Assembly: GCA_015680685.1 (NCBI GenBank)
Contig: MNCI01003377.1
Span: 609,604 to 673,603, forward strand
Length of the DNA stretch: 64,000 nt
Source of the DNA: Gnetum montanum
Taxonomy: Eukaryota > Streptophyta > Gnetopsida > Gnetales > Gnetaceae
Reading direction: 5' to 3'
Every line of letters begins with the position of its first letter. Positions within the stretch are counted from its first letter, which is position 1. Both the position numbers and the translations under genes were made by a program. The notes under the pieces were generated by a model. That model was not told the origin of the DNA and made no database searches. It saw nothing but the letters and a program-made list of their open reading frames with translations. Of the stretch, positions 36,215-47,039 are shown piece by piece.

Positions 36215-39160
36215 ACTTCTTTAATTTTTTTGTAGCTTTTTCAATTCTTTGTTTCCTTGGTTCTTCTCCAATATTATTTTTTGCATGTGGTCATTTTGAT
36301 TCCTATGGTTTAATTTAGCAGTATGAGAAATTTTAAATGAAGTATGATCAGAGGGTAAAGGGCATTTCTGTTGTAGGATTCCTTCCATTTCCATGTGATG
36401 TTTAGCCCCTTTCAATATTTCTTAGTGCCTTTTTACTTCATTACACCAAGACCTAATAATAATTGGTTGATGTTATAGGTTTAGGGTGAGAGCAATGTAG
36501 TTGAATTTTGAAGCCTTAATAGACACAAAATTGGCAATTATGTTTTGTGGGTCTATCTCTTTGTTGTTTTGTTTTGTTTGTTTTCTTTTTTATGAATGTA
36601 GATGGAAACCTCTATGCACTGGTTCATTTGCCATGACTTCCACATTGAATTGGATTGCGTTTTGCAATTGCTTCATGTAGTAGAATAGGATCAAGAAGCC
36701 ATGGATGCATTCAACCCCTTCAATGAACCCTCTATTAGGTGACATTTTCACTTCCTTGAGGTCTTTGTTTAGAAAACTTTGGATAAATACAACAGTCTTC
36801 ACAAAAACTTGTTGCAAGATAACAAATTTGAATTACTACAACTGTAAATTTTAATTAACTACTTGTTGTTCTTAGAGAGTTATTTTGATTTTATTTAATA
36901 AATATCCTTCTTGCCCTTTCTACAGATTTGTTGTTTTTCTTCTTCTATTGCATATGAAACCAAAGTCACTGTTTCATCCCCATTGTTTTTTTTTTTTGGA
37001 AATGAAAAGAAATAAAGCTTCTGTGATTTATTTTCTCTACAATAGGGATTGATATTGTAGAAAATAATTGTAGATAAAACAAGCATTTTTATTTTTCCCT
37101 TTTGTATTTTCTACAATTGTAACATCTTCTGAAGGCTCAAGTATAGATGTTACTAAGCCATCTTGATTATTCTTAGTGAATTTAAGAGTATAGTCTAAAA
37201 TTTGATGTAGAAATTGGGTACAACTAATGATACTATCAACTAGTTATTCCTCTCATTAAAGCAAATAATAAGGGAAATAATTCTTTTAACAAACACTCCT
37301 TTTTGGAAAGCCTTGTTTTGATAATTATTTAACCAAATTCAACAAATGGTATTATGGACTTGACTCTTTTTTTTAAAAAACTTTCATAACTTGACCTTTT
37401 TTTTTGGAAATTGTTGCCTTGAGGAAACTATAAATTCTATCCTTTATCATTATCTTGATTGACAATTTGGGTAGAAGATATTAGTCAAGACATTGCCATA
37501 TCAGAAATGGTGGCATCATTTCTGAATCATAGTCTATAATTTTACCTCTATCCTCATATGTATCATTTCTACACCATAGAGTAAAAGGAACCAGTTAACC
37601 TTTATCTCATTAGAAATATTGGAATTACCAAGCATTACATTTTCCATAACCATGGTAATGGTAATAGAAATTAATTGCTTTCCTTTAGCTTTCTTCAATA
37701 ACTCATAATGAATTAAATTGGGCAAATTTAATTCCCAACATTATCTGCTCCATCAAATCGTAGAAATGTAATAACATTTCTTACCTCCCCTTTTTGCACT
37801 TTAGTTGAGAAACATAGACTTTATTGCAAACTTTTCTTTTTACATAGAAAAAAAAATATTTTTTGAGGAAGAATTTTATCAAAATTAAGGTTTGATGAAA
37901 ATAAAACCTCACTTCTAAGAAAACTTAGTAAACTATACAAACACAATCTCATACAACTATTCTATAGGTAGAAAAAGAATAGTTAAAGTACCTCTTTTAG
38001 GGATTCTCATATCATGAATTTTCATAGGAAATTTTAGGTGTGATGAATGCTCTTCTTTCCTTTTCTTTCCTAGTTGAAGTCTTAACTTGGTCTTCACCTT
38101 TGTCTTCAAAAACTATCTTTATTTCCTTTGCATTCAACTCCTTGACTATTGATTTTTAAGGTTCTCCCAAACTAGTTACTTTTGTGTCTTGAGGCATAAA
38201 AGCCTCTCCCCAAGAATCATATTTATTAGACTCTTCTTGGTATTCAGCTTGAGTGTTGCATTCATGGAAGCTACCCCAAACATTGGAATGTATGGAGAGT
38301 CTACTAGTGAGAAATATAAACTCAGCTGAAAGCCAAAGTAAGCAAGGGTTTTCACTAGATGCTCCATGGGTGGTTTTCTTATAATAGGCTCTCAATACAA
38401 GCTTTGGATAACATCCCGTAACATATAGAATAAAAGGCCTTCTTATTTCCCTCTCTCCAAGAACCATCTTTCTACCTCACACTTAAACACTTTACTTACC
38501 TTTTCACTTAAACCTTGAATTAAAAAATGATGCATTTCCAATCAATGCACATCTCCTTGTATAGTGTAAGGTGAGTTTAAAATTCCAATCAATTCTACTA
38601 ACCAACTTTGCCACTTACCCAAAATTTATTTAATTTTCATCATCATACTATTGGCTAATTCAAATTACACTATTTGGTTGTTAAAATTAGATCACCACTA
38701 AGTAGTTATCTAACCATCACTCCCACTTACACACGTGACAAGTAATGATTATTTGAGATAATATGAATTAAATAATTTAACTAACACTTTAAATTAAATA
38801 TTATTTAAACTAGCACTCTAACATATACATATTTTAATAATACTATATAGACTTATCACAGCATATGTATAGGATATATACGTTATGGTTAAATATTATA
38901 TAAGTCTATATCTATTATTTGTTATATATATTACCACTTGGCATATATATATAAAAGTTTAGTATGTAATACTATGTATACTAAATATTATATATTACTA
39001 TATTATATACATATATTAATATATATATATATATTCAAGTTGTGGGAAGTTGTCCAAAATAATGTTTTATGTGTAAAACATTATACAAAAATTGCAACTC
39101 TATCCTATCTAGCGTTGATAACTTGTACATGTATTCCAATAATTTTTTCTTGATTTAAAA
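36215..39160. other. Region 3' of the minus-strand pol, no family recognised
   Basis: Minus-strand open stretches of 63-103 residues occur at 36,221-36,415, 36,590-36,817 and 38,156-38,467. The last contains GEREIRRPFILYVTGCYPK and looks non-random, but I cannot assign it. They lie downstream of the integrase at 39,170 and could be remnants of an extra ORF of that element. A TA-rich microsatellite occupies about 38,860-39,035. Confidence 0.4.
38999..39035. repeat. TA-rich microsatellite
   Basis: Mostly alternating T and A, including an uninterrupted (AT) run at about 39,019-39,034. Confidence 0.85.
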
Positions 39161-39169
39161 TGGACTAGT

Positions 39170-40200
39170 CCATATGACTGAAAACTTATTTGGCTTTTTC
39201 ATATTCCATAATAATCAAGATCACCAACCTTAAAATTTCTTTTTAGAGCCTTTCTATCGAACCACCTTTTAACTTGAGAAACATTCTTTAGTAAATTATC
39301 TTTAGCTCTATACATTCCAGCTTCTCTTTTGATGAGCAAGGTCATAAAGCTTCTATTTTTATTAGTTTTATCACTATATTTTTACACAAAATATGAGGCC
39401 AAACTTATAATGTTGTTTGTAATTCTAGCAGGTAAATTATAGACCAAGTTATAAGATGGTGTTTCAATAGGCTTCTTAAATCTGATACGGTTGATCCATA
39501 TTGCAGAGTGTAATTAATTGATCCAATTTCTTGGATTCCCATCCATCGACTTCTTAATGTAGAAAATAAGCTTTTTATTTGTAGATTCAGCTAAGCCATT
39601 CCCTTGAGGATAATAATTTGAAGAAGAAAATAGAAAGATGGGATATTTTGATGTTCATGTTATAAATTATTCAGATTAAAAAGCGGGTCCATTATCAGAT
39701 ATCAACACATCAAGTAGACCAAAGTAACTTAGAATCTAATCTTCCAAGAACTTAATCACATTTGATGTTGAACTCTTTCTTAGAGTCTTTGCTTCATACC
39801 ATTTGGTAAAGTAATTAGTAGCTATGATAATAAACTTATGTCCATCTCTCAAAGGAGTAATTGTACCAATAAAATCTAAGCCCCATTACTGAAATGGTCT
39901 ATTCATAATTCCTAGTTTTAAGAGAGCTCTAGCCTTTTTGATCTTTGATCCATGAATTTGAAATTTGTAACGTCTTTGAATTTTCAAACTAATATCTTGA
40001 TACATACTAGGACAATAAAAATAATAATGAAGTATATGTTGCATTTTGAACTTAGGAGATTTATAAAACAAATTAGAATGATCATGGAATTATTCTAAGA
40101 TATGACCAATTTGATCATTATGAACACATTCCAATAAAACCCCTCTAAAATCATTTCTATATAAGATTTAATCTTTAATCACAAATTTATTTGCTCTTTT
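39170..40200 (-). pseudogene. Ty3/gypsy integrase (minus-strand element)
   Basis: Joins reverse-transcribed DNA to the genome. N-terminal zinc region: both His are readable (HNDQIGHILE, about 40,130-40,100) but the second Cys pair is replaced (RRYKFQIHG, about 39,980). Catalytic core: WGLDFIGTITPLRDGHKF with the first Asp (about 39,885-39,835), LDVLISDNGPAF with the second Asp (about 39,715-39,680) and YYPQGNGLAESTNKK with the Glu (about 39,610-39,570), so the D,D,E triad is retained. Post-core: YRAKDNLLKNVSQVKRWFDR and RNFKVGDLDYYG (about 39,320-39,200). Five or more stops. Confidence 0.9.
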
Positions 40201-40539
40201 GAAGAAATATCTCTTTTGACTTGCAATTAAATTACTCGGAACCTTTGATGTATCAAGGAATTATAGAATTTCATCATACCAGTTTTCCTCATGAGTCTTA
40301 AGCACACATAGTTCATCATCTCTAGTCATTAACTTGGATAATCTGATTCCTTTAGAATTTTTGCATATTTTCAATGAAAATATGAAACCTTGAAGCTTTA
40401 TGAGCCACTTTCTTCTTTTCAATCCAATTTCATTTTAAGCTAAGAATTGTTTGACCACAGCTTCTATTAGCATAATATGAACTAATGAGCTTTCCAAATA
40501 ATATTTGAAATGCTAAAGTGCTTTAATGACTGCAAATAA
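40201..40539 (-). pseudogene. RNase H end and tether region
   Basis: Continues the RNase H domain: ALKHFKYYLESSLVHIMLIE (about 40,520-40,450), then KLMTRDDELCVLKTHEENWY (about 40,340-40,290). This is the usual link from RNase H to integrase. Frame interrupted by stops. Confidence 0.7.
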
Positions 40540-41640
40540 CTATTTCTCAAAGTCGAAATAATTTAGCTTTGAACCTTTCAATTGATACCCAAAAAATCCA
40601 ATCGGTTCATCTTGAACTTCATCTCTTTGAGTTAAAATAGCAACAACTAAATCATTTAAAGAAGAATCATATAACCAGAAATCTTCTTTCAATATCAATT
40701 TTACCAAGCAAGTAGCTTCTTGAATAGCCTTTTTGATTTCTTCTAAGGCTCTTTCTAATTTTGGTATTTTCTCTACTAGGACATCTTTCTTTAGCATACA
40801 CATCAAAGGTTTAGTAATTTTAGTGAATCTAGGGATAAATTTCTTATCAAAATTTATTTGTCCAAAGAAAGATCTAAGAGGCTTTTTACTTCTAGGATGC
40901 TTGATATTTTGTACTGCTTGAATTTGGGAGTTATTTATAATAATTCCTTCTTGATAGATTACATGACCTGGTAAACTTCCAGATTTAACCTTTTCTTAGG
41001 ATTAATAACATACTATATTCATGACATCTATTAAAAACTTGTTGGAGATTATCTACATGATCTTCCTTCCTTTTTGAAAAGATGGTAATATCATCTAAAT
41101 AAACCACAAAAAACTTGCCTATTAAACCTTTCAAGGCTAAATCCATTGCTCTTTGAAAAGTATCTTTAGCATTTGACAACCCAAATGGCATTCTTTGGTA
41201 AGTGAAATTTTCCCATTTGGTGATAAATGCTACTTTATATTTGTCATCCTTATCTGCCATGATTTGATTATAGCCTGAAAAACCATCTTGGAAAGAATAT
41301 ACTTGACAACCTAATACTTTAATTAATATTTCATCAATTCTAGGAAGTGGATATTTATGTTTTTCTGAGGCTTCATTCAAATTCCTAAAACTATACAAAG
41401 CCTAATATCATCTTTCTTCTTTCTTACTGGAATAAGGTTAGTGAGCCATGTCGAATATTGGACTGGATATATAATTTGGGCTTGCAATAATGTCTTTATC
41501 TCATCTTCCATAGCTGGCTCAAATGATGGATTAAATTTCTTTTATTTTTGTTTAATTGTCTTACAATCATCTATCAAAGGAATTTTATATGTCATCACAT
41601 CTTGTCTAAAAGTTTTAAGATCATCATAAGACTAAGAAAT
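40540..41640 (-). pseudogene. Ty3/gypsy reverse transcriptase and RNase H
   Basis: Copies element RNA into DNA. The N-terminus lies at about 41,640-41,400: SYDDLKTFRQDVMTYKIPL, FEPAMEDEIKTLLQAQIIYP, STWLTNLIPVRKK. Then KHKYPLPRIDEIL, FQDGFSGYNQIMADKDDKYK, FTYQRMPFGLSNAKDTFQRA and the catalytic FFVVYLDDITIFSK (41,355-41,060), all in the usual order. RNase H follows at 40,806-40,540 (ALEEIKKAIQEATCLVKLIL, FWLYDSSLNDLVVAILTQRD, PIGFFGYQLKGSKLNYF). Frames shift near 41,400 and 40,980. Confidence 0.92.
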
Positions 41641-42009
41641 TTTTTTCAAATTATTAATCAGAAGTAATAATAAATTTTTCTTGAAGACTGAATCCTTTTC
41701 CTTTGTGACATTTAACATCTTTAGTATCTCAATAGATCCAAAATTCACTACTTCATAACCTTGATCATCTAGATTTTGTATGTCTTTTCCAATAAGCAAA
41801 TTTTTGCTAAACTTATGTTCATAATCAATCACCTTTTTGGGAATAGAATTTATCTTAAAGATTGATGCTATTTTAGGTATGATTTGACTTTTGAGTTCTT
41901 ATTTATTCCTTAAGAATCTAAGAAATTAATCATCATCTTCAAATACTTGTAAATGCTTTATGTTATCTACTGTTGATGGTTGATGTTCATTCTCGATTGT
42001 TAAACCTTC
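41641..42009 (-). pseudogene. Linker upstream of reverse transcriptase
   Basis: Contains GYEVVNFGSIEILKMLNVTK (about 41,755-41,695) and LLLLLINNLKKIS. This corresponds to the E..VNLG......V.IG..L......L..LL segment that precedes RT in plant gypsy elements of the Tat/Athila branch. Read together with RT, it shows that the extra RNase H at 42,010-42,420 is on the same strand and just ahead. Confidence 0.65.
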
Positions 42010-42420
42010 ATAACTTTCTATTTTTTTCACATATAATGTTGAAGCTACTTTTGCTAAGTCATTTGTTATATAATTATCCTTCCTACCTATATGTCCAACA
42101 TTTTGTAGACAAGCTATTTTAAGGTCACAAAAATGAGCTTTTTACCACATAATTACCTTTAATCTATTCACAAGCTAATCTTAAGTCTCCTTTAATGGTG
42201 ATTACCTTAATTTATTTTTCAAATTCTATTTTAGTTCCAATACTTAGAGCTTCATATTTAGCCTTGTTATTCATATAATAAAACGATAGATGAATTGCTT
42301 TGAATATTTTTAGGGAATCATCTTTTACTAGAACTATTCCAGCTCCTACACCTTTGGAGTTACAAGAACCATCAAAGTATAGCTTCCATTTTCTATCATC
42401 TTAGGACTCTTCTTTCTCAA
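42010..42420 (-). pseudogene. Additional (archaeal-type) RNase H domain upstream of RT
   Basis: Minus-strand translation gives WKLYFDGSCNSKGVGAGIVL (42,395-42,336), HLSFYYMNNKAKYEALSIG (about 42,285-42,230), then ITIKGDLRLACE and IKGNYVVK. These match the second RNase H of Tat-type elements: YFDGS..S.G.GAG, TNN.AEYEAL, GDS.L. In the Tat-like pol on + (52,581-52,904) the same domain comes after RT-RNase H. Here it is about 0.4 kb before RT. Stops present; the catalytic first Asp (FDGS) is kept. Confidence 0.8.
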
Positions 42421-42639
42421 AGTTATCAAATTCTTAAAGTGTGCAAATTTTGGTTTCAAAAGTTCTTATTTCAATGACTTTATTCTTCCCATTAGAAGTA
42501 ATGTTTTCATTCATCAAAGGTTCACTATGAAACACCACTAATTTTGGCCTAACACTTTGAAACAAGAACAAATCAAGCCCTTTCAAGCATTCAGGAGGCA
42601 AAATTTGACTAAGGCATGAAACTCAAGTCCAGGTTGCTC

Positions 42640-43870
42640 AAGCCAACTTGATCACACTGTTAAGCTAGCTTGCCCTCAACATGAGCAGCTCCAACAGTTT
42701 CAAAATCAAATAAAAAGTGATCCAAATCTGAGGGTGCAAGCCATCCTCAAGAGCTGCTGATGTCCACTCCAAGTCTCAGCATTTAGGAGTCCAAATTTCA
42801 AGCCAGACTACACAGTTTTTGTAGGTCACGTTGGTTAGTCATGCTAGGCGTGACCACAGGGTGACCAACTCTGGGAGCCCCAAAACTGAGGCAAAATGAC
42901 TTGATTTCAAGGTTGCAAGTCATTCTAAGGGTTCACTATTGATAACTATGGGTCCCAGCCTTCAAACATTCCAGATTTCAGCTCAAAATTGCAAGTTTTT
43001 GAGGTCACACTGCAGGCCATACTGTAGGTCACGTTGGGCAATCATGCTAGGCATGACCACAGCGTGACCAACTTTTAGAGCCTCAAAACTGAGCCAAAAT
43101 GACTTGATTTCAAGGGTGCAAGTCATTCTCAGGGTCCACTATTGATAACTATGGGTCCTAGCCTTCAAAAATTTTAGATTTCAGCTCAAAATTGCAAGTT
43201 TTTGAGGTCACACTGCAGGTCATACTGTAGGTCACGTTGGGCAATCATGCTAGGCATGACCACAGCATGACCAACTTTTAGAGCCTTAAAACCAAGTCAA
43301 AATGACTTGATTTCAAGAGTGTAAGTCATCCTTAGGGTCCACTATTGATAACTATGGGTCCTAGCCTTAAAAAATTTTAGATTTTAGCTCAAAATTGCAA
43401 GTTTTTGAGGTCACACTGTAGGTCATACTGCAGGTCACGTTGGGCAGTCATGCTAGGCGTGACCAACTTTTAGAGCCTTAAAACCAAGTCAAAATGACTT
43501 GATTTCAAGAGTGTAAGTCATCCTTAGGGTCCACTATTGATAACTATGGGTCCTAGCATTTAGAAATTCCATATTTTGGCTCAACATTACAAGTTTTTAA
43601 GGTCACACTGCAGGTCACGTTGGGTAGTCATGCTGGGCGTGACCACAGCATGACCAACTTTTAGAGCCCCAAAACTAAGTCAAAATGACTTGATTTCAAG
43701 GGTGCAATTCATCCTTAGGGTTCACTATTGACAACTATGGGTCCCAGCCTTTAGAAATTCCAGATTTTAGCTCAAAATTGCAAGTTTTTGAGGTCACACT
43801 GCGGGTCACATTGAAGGTCACGCTGTAGGTCATGCTGAGCATGACCACAGCGCGACCTACCCAAAACTGC
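42640..43870. repeat. Tandem array, 203-bp unit, about 6 copies
   Basis: The phrase GGTCACGTTGG/GGTCACGCTG recurs at 42,824, 43,027, 43,230, 43,433, 43,613 and 43,816: spacing 203, 203, 203, 180, 203. Units share AAAATGACTTGATTTCAAG, GGTCCACTATTGATAACTAT and TTGCAAGTTTTTGAGGTCAC. Each unit holds a palindromic core GGTCACG...CATGCTAGGCGTGACC. The array lies upstream (5') of the minus-strand pol and is more uniform than the 47,040-50,410 array. Confidence 0.92.
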
Positions 43871-44108
43871 TCCAAATCAGACATATCCAAGCTCAAATTT
43901 CTAGATCCAGATCACACACATAGGTAGGTAGTAGTTGTACTTAAAAATAGGCTTCAAAAATTTCAAATTTGGTGTCAAAAATTACGTTTTCTTTCTACCT
44001 CATGCTTAGGTCACGCTGAGGTCATGCCCAGTGTGACTGTGGCATGACTGCCAGTCACGCTTGCACAAAGATACTTCAAATGCATGCTGAAGACATGTGG
44101 AAGCCCAG

Positions 44109-44206
44109 ACAACTCACGTTGGAAGCCTTGGTCAAACAGAGANAAGGCATCTCTGTTTGACCAAGGCTTCCAACGTGAGTTGTNCCTTGGTCAAACAGAG
44201 ATGCCT
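44109..44206. repeat. Perfect inverted repeat bounded by single Ns
   Basis: Arms 44,109-44,142 and 44,150-44,183 are perfect 34-bp reverse complements with seven bases between them. N occurs at 44,143 and 44,184. After the second N the text CCTTGGTCAAACAGAGATGCCT repeats (reverse-complement) the stretch following the first N. The middle block is simply an inverted copy of its flanks, which suggests a misjoined read rather than biology. Confidence 0.85.
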
Positions 44207-44587
44207 CGAACAACCTCAAATAGACATCTCGACATCCTAGAGCAGTTGGTCCATGGTCAAGTGAGCGGGGGTCAAATTTCTCTTGTTGTACATTTCATTG
44301 TAAATCCACATGTGTGGGCATGTCAGGCCCTCATAATTAAATTGAATGTACTTTCATGAGCTTGAATAACCCATAAATTGTAAAATGCAATGTACCTGGT
44401 CAAGAATGTAGCTTGCTGACACACATCCAACTCGTGCACAAATGTCCAACACACATCTAACTCTCGCCAACACGCATCCAACCCAAGAACAACTGTTCAT
44501 TGGACACATGTCACCAGATCTGCTTTCCTCTCGTCTCCTAGCCATTGATTTCATTCTTGAATTCTGTGCCCGAGCTTGGCCCAACCC

Positions 44588-44638
44588 TATAAATACCCTA
44601 TTAATTCACATAAATCGCCCGAGGGGGGGGGGGGGGGG
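44588..44638 (+). promoter_or_regulatory. TATA-box-like motif followed by a G16 tract
   Basis: TATAAATA at 44,588-44,595 in a comparatively GC-balanced stretch (44,400-44,640), with a run of 16 G at 44,623-44,638 about 30 bp downstream. It could be an LTR promoter, but no LTR partner was identified. Confidence 0.3.
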
Positions 44639-44771
44639 CAATTGAGAGACATTGACAATTCTCTAATTAAGTCCTACTCATCCATCTTGAACCTGAAGGC
44701 AAGTGAACCAACAAAAAAATTGTCATAACTTAAGTACAGAATAATAAAAATAACCATAAAAAAAACCTTAC

Positions 44772-45245
44772 CTACTCTACACGATAAACAATGCTTGGAG
44801 AATTTTGGAATAATGTATGTGCATGATGGCCAATAATTAAAGTGTTGTTCATATTATATTGACTAAATTTAGGCATCTCGAAAATTGTTGACAATTTGCA
44901 AGAACCCATAGTAGTAGTGCCATTATTTCTCTCTCCCTCTGTGCGAGTGTTAGGTTTATTCATCAAGAACTTAATGATTAAGCTAGAGGACTTAGGCAGG
45001 ATGGTCTCTATGATCACTACTATAGCCTCGGTCATCAAGTGTGACCAAACCATCAAACTGAAGTTTTGTAAGAGATAAGTGAGGAAGTCTCTTTTCCCTA
45101 GCCTAAACCATATTTTTCTATGATCCCACTCCATATTTGGAGTTGGAGAATTAGGCATAGGAAGGTGGATGCAACATAAGAGCCCCACCATCTCTATGAC
45201 CACTAGGATGAACTTCATGAAAGCCTTATAACATCCAACACACAA
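44772..45245 (-). CDS. Unidentified 157-residue open frame
   Basis: The longest uninterrupted frame in the window. Starts MCVGCYKAFMKFILVVIEMV (hydrophobic start), later WDHRKIWFRLGKRDFLTYLL, NKPNTRTEGERNNGTTTMGS and a His-rich end. No family recognised. Surroundings are AT-rich, with no other gene of the same strand nearby apart from the distant pol. An open frame of this length is notable amid decayed DNA but may be chance; it could be a fragment of a transposable-element ORF. Confidence 0.25.
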   Translation of the reverse strand: MCVGCYKAFMKFILVVIEMVGLLCCIHLPMPNSPTPNMEWDHRKIWFRLGKRDFLTYLLQNFSLMVWSHLMTEAIVVIIETILPKSSSLIIKFLMNKPNTRTEGERNNGTTTMGSCKLSTIFEMPKFSQYNMNNTLIIGHHAHTLFQNSPSIVYRVE

Positions 45246-47039
45246 CCGTTACAACCATGCAAACCAAAAAACTAAAATAAAAAACTAGAATTAAACAAAG
45301 TACATTAAAATAATAAGCAAGTTAACATCACAACTACTACATTAGACCTTACAACCCTCTAACCATTAAACATAATAAACAACACTTAAACAAAATTTGA
45401 AATAGTGTATATCAAATGATAGTTTAAAACTAAAATTGCAACAATGTCTGATTACAATTGAAAACATGAAATTAATAGTTTAGAACTAAAAACATAAAAT
45501 TTACAGTAAAAGACTAAATTTCCAAATTCCATGTTAAATCCATAGTTAGACAAAATTCTAAAATACAACTTAAGTCGACAACCAAGATTCACCAAAATGG
45601 CCATAGGAAAACACTTATGAAAAATATGAAAAGAAATTTATCTTGAACCAAATCACTTCTAACCCTTTCTCAACATTCCAAAATATTCCTAAGACCATGG
45701 GAAATTGTAGAAAATGGTTTTTTGTTTTTTACAATCTTAGCATTTCCCATCTTCACAAGGGGTAAATGTGCTATAACCATGATTTCACATGACTAAATGG
45801 AAATGACCATAACTAATTAACCGCTTGATGAAATTGAATGATTCCATAGCCATTGGAATTCTAAAATAACAAAATAAAGTATCATAATAACCATATTTAT
45901 AGAAACAAGTACACAAGTAACCTAACTATAGCCATTATTCGAAAACCCATTTTCGTGCAAGTAGACGAAAACTGTTGCAATAGCCAAATCACTCATCTGA
46001 ATTTGGTGATTCAAGATTCACTAGAATCCTTGAACATTAAAAACTTATAAAAACAAAATTTAAAATTTCATAACTATTCCATGTTGAAAAAGCACAACTT
46101 AGAAAAAAAATGGCCTTAGGATAGCAAACCCACTTGACACAGCTTGATAGAAATAGCCATAGAAAATTATTTTTTAGGAAAACCTGAGTGGTTCAAAAAT
46201 CCCATTAATCAAATAATGATAGAAAATAATACCATAACTTCTAAAAAATTGAAAATATAACCATTTTTCTAGAGAAAAATCCAAAAGTGGTGCTACTTTT
46301 TTGGGTACAAAAAGCAAAAACCCATGAAAATTGTAGGACTAGCATTTAGACTTCAACATTACCAAAACCTAAAGCCCAAGTAGCATAAAAAATGAATGAA
46401 AATGTCCTAGATATATGGTGATATTTTTACAAAGTTCCAAAATAATAGATATCGATCTAAAAATGGAACAAAACCTAGAAAATGGAATGCATGGAAAAGT
46501 GGAAAAACTGGTAACAAATTGATACCTGGGAAAAATGGTGGTGGAGCCTTCCCCAATCCTTGGATGAGGTAGAAATGCTACGTTCTAGGTAGTGGCATAT
46601 TCATCCTCCAATGTTGGGTTCTTTGTGGGAATCATCTTTTTCACCATGGTGCTAGAAACATAGAAGATCCTCGGCCTTTGAAGTAACTACATTAGTAGTA
46701 GTGCACAAGTAGTTGGAACTATGTTGAGACTAGGTAATAGTAGTTGTGATAGTAGTAGATCTCTCTAACTTGGGTGTAGTAACAAGAAAATGTGAAAAAA
46801 TAATGACCTTTTGCAAGTTTTCACAACTAAAACCCACCTAAATCTAGGCATCAATATTAAAACCTTGGTTTTCATGCACAACTCCACTTTTCTTAGCATC
46901 AAAATTGGAAACTGGAGACTATGCTAGGTTGTGTGATGATTTTCTTAAAACATTGCTAATTGTGGAAGGATTCCATTGAGTGCTTGATATAGTAAGCTAA
47001 AAATCAGGACTACATTAAGTTTCTTTTGAGTTCCCAAAC
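45246..47039. other. AT-rich spacer, no gene seen
   Basis: No coding motif. From about 46,680 onward phrases such as GAACTATGTTGAGACTAGG appear, a decayed lead-in to the repeat array that begins at about 47,040. Confidence 0.5.

Noticed and set aside
38860-39035. TA-rich stretch as a possible promoter or replication origin
   Set aside because: Simple microsatellite with no neighbouring gene start or other element to support a function.
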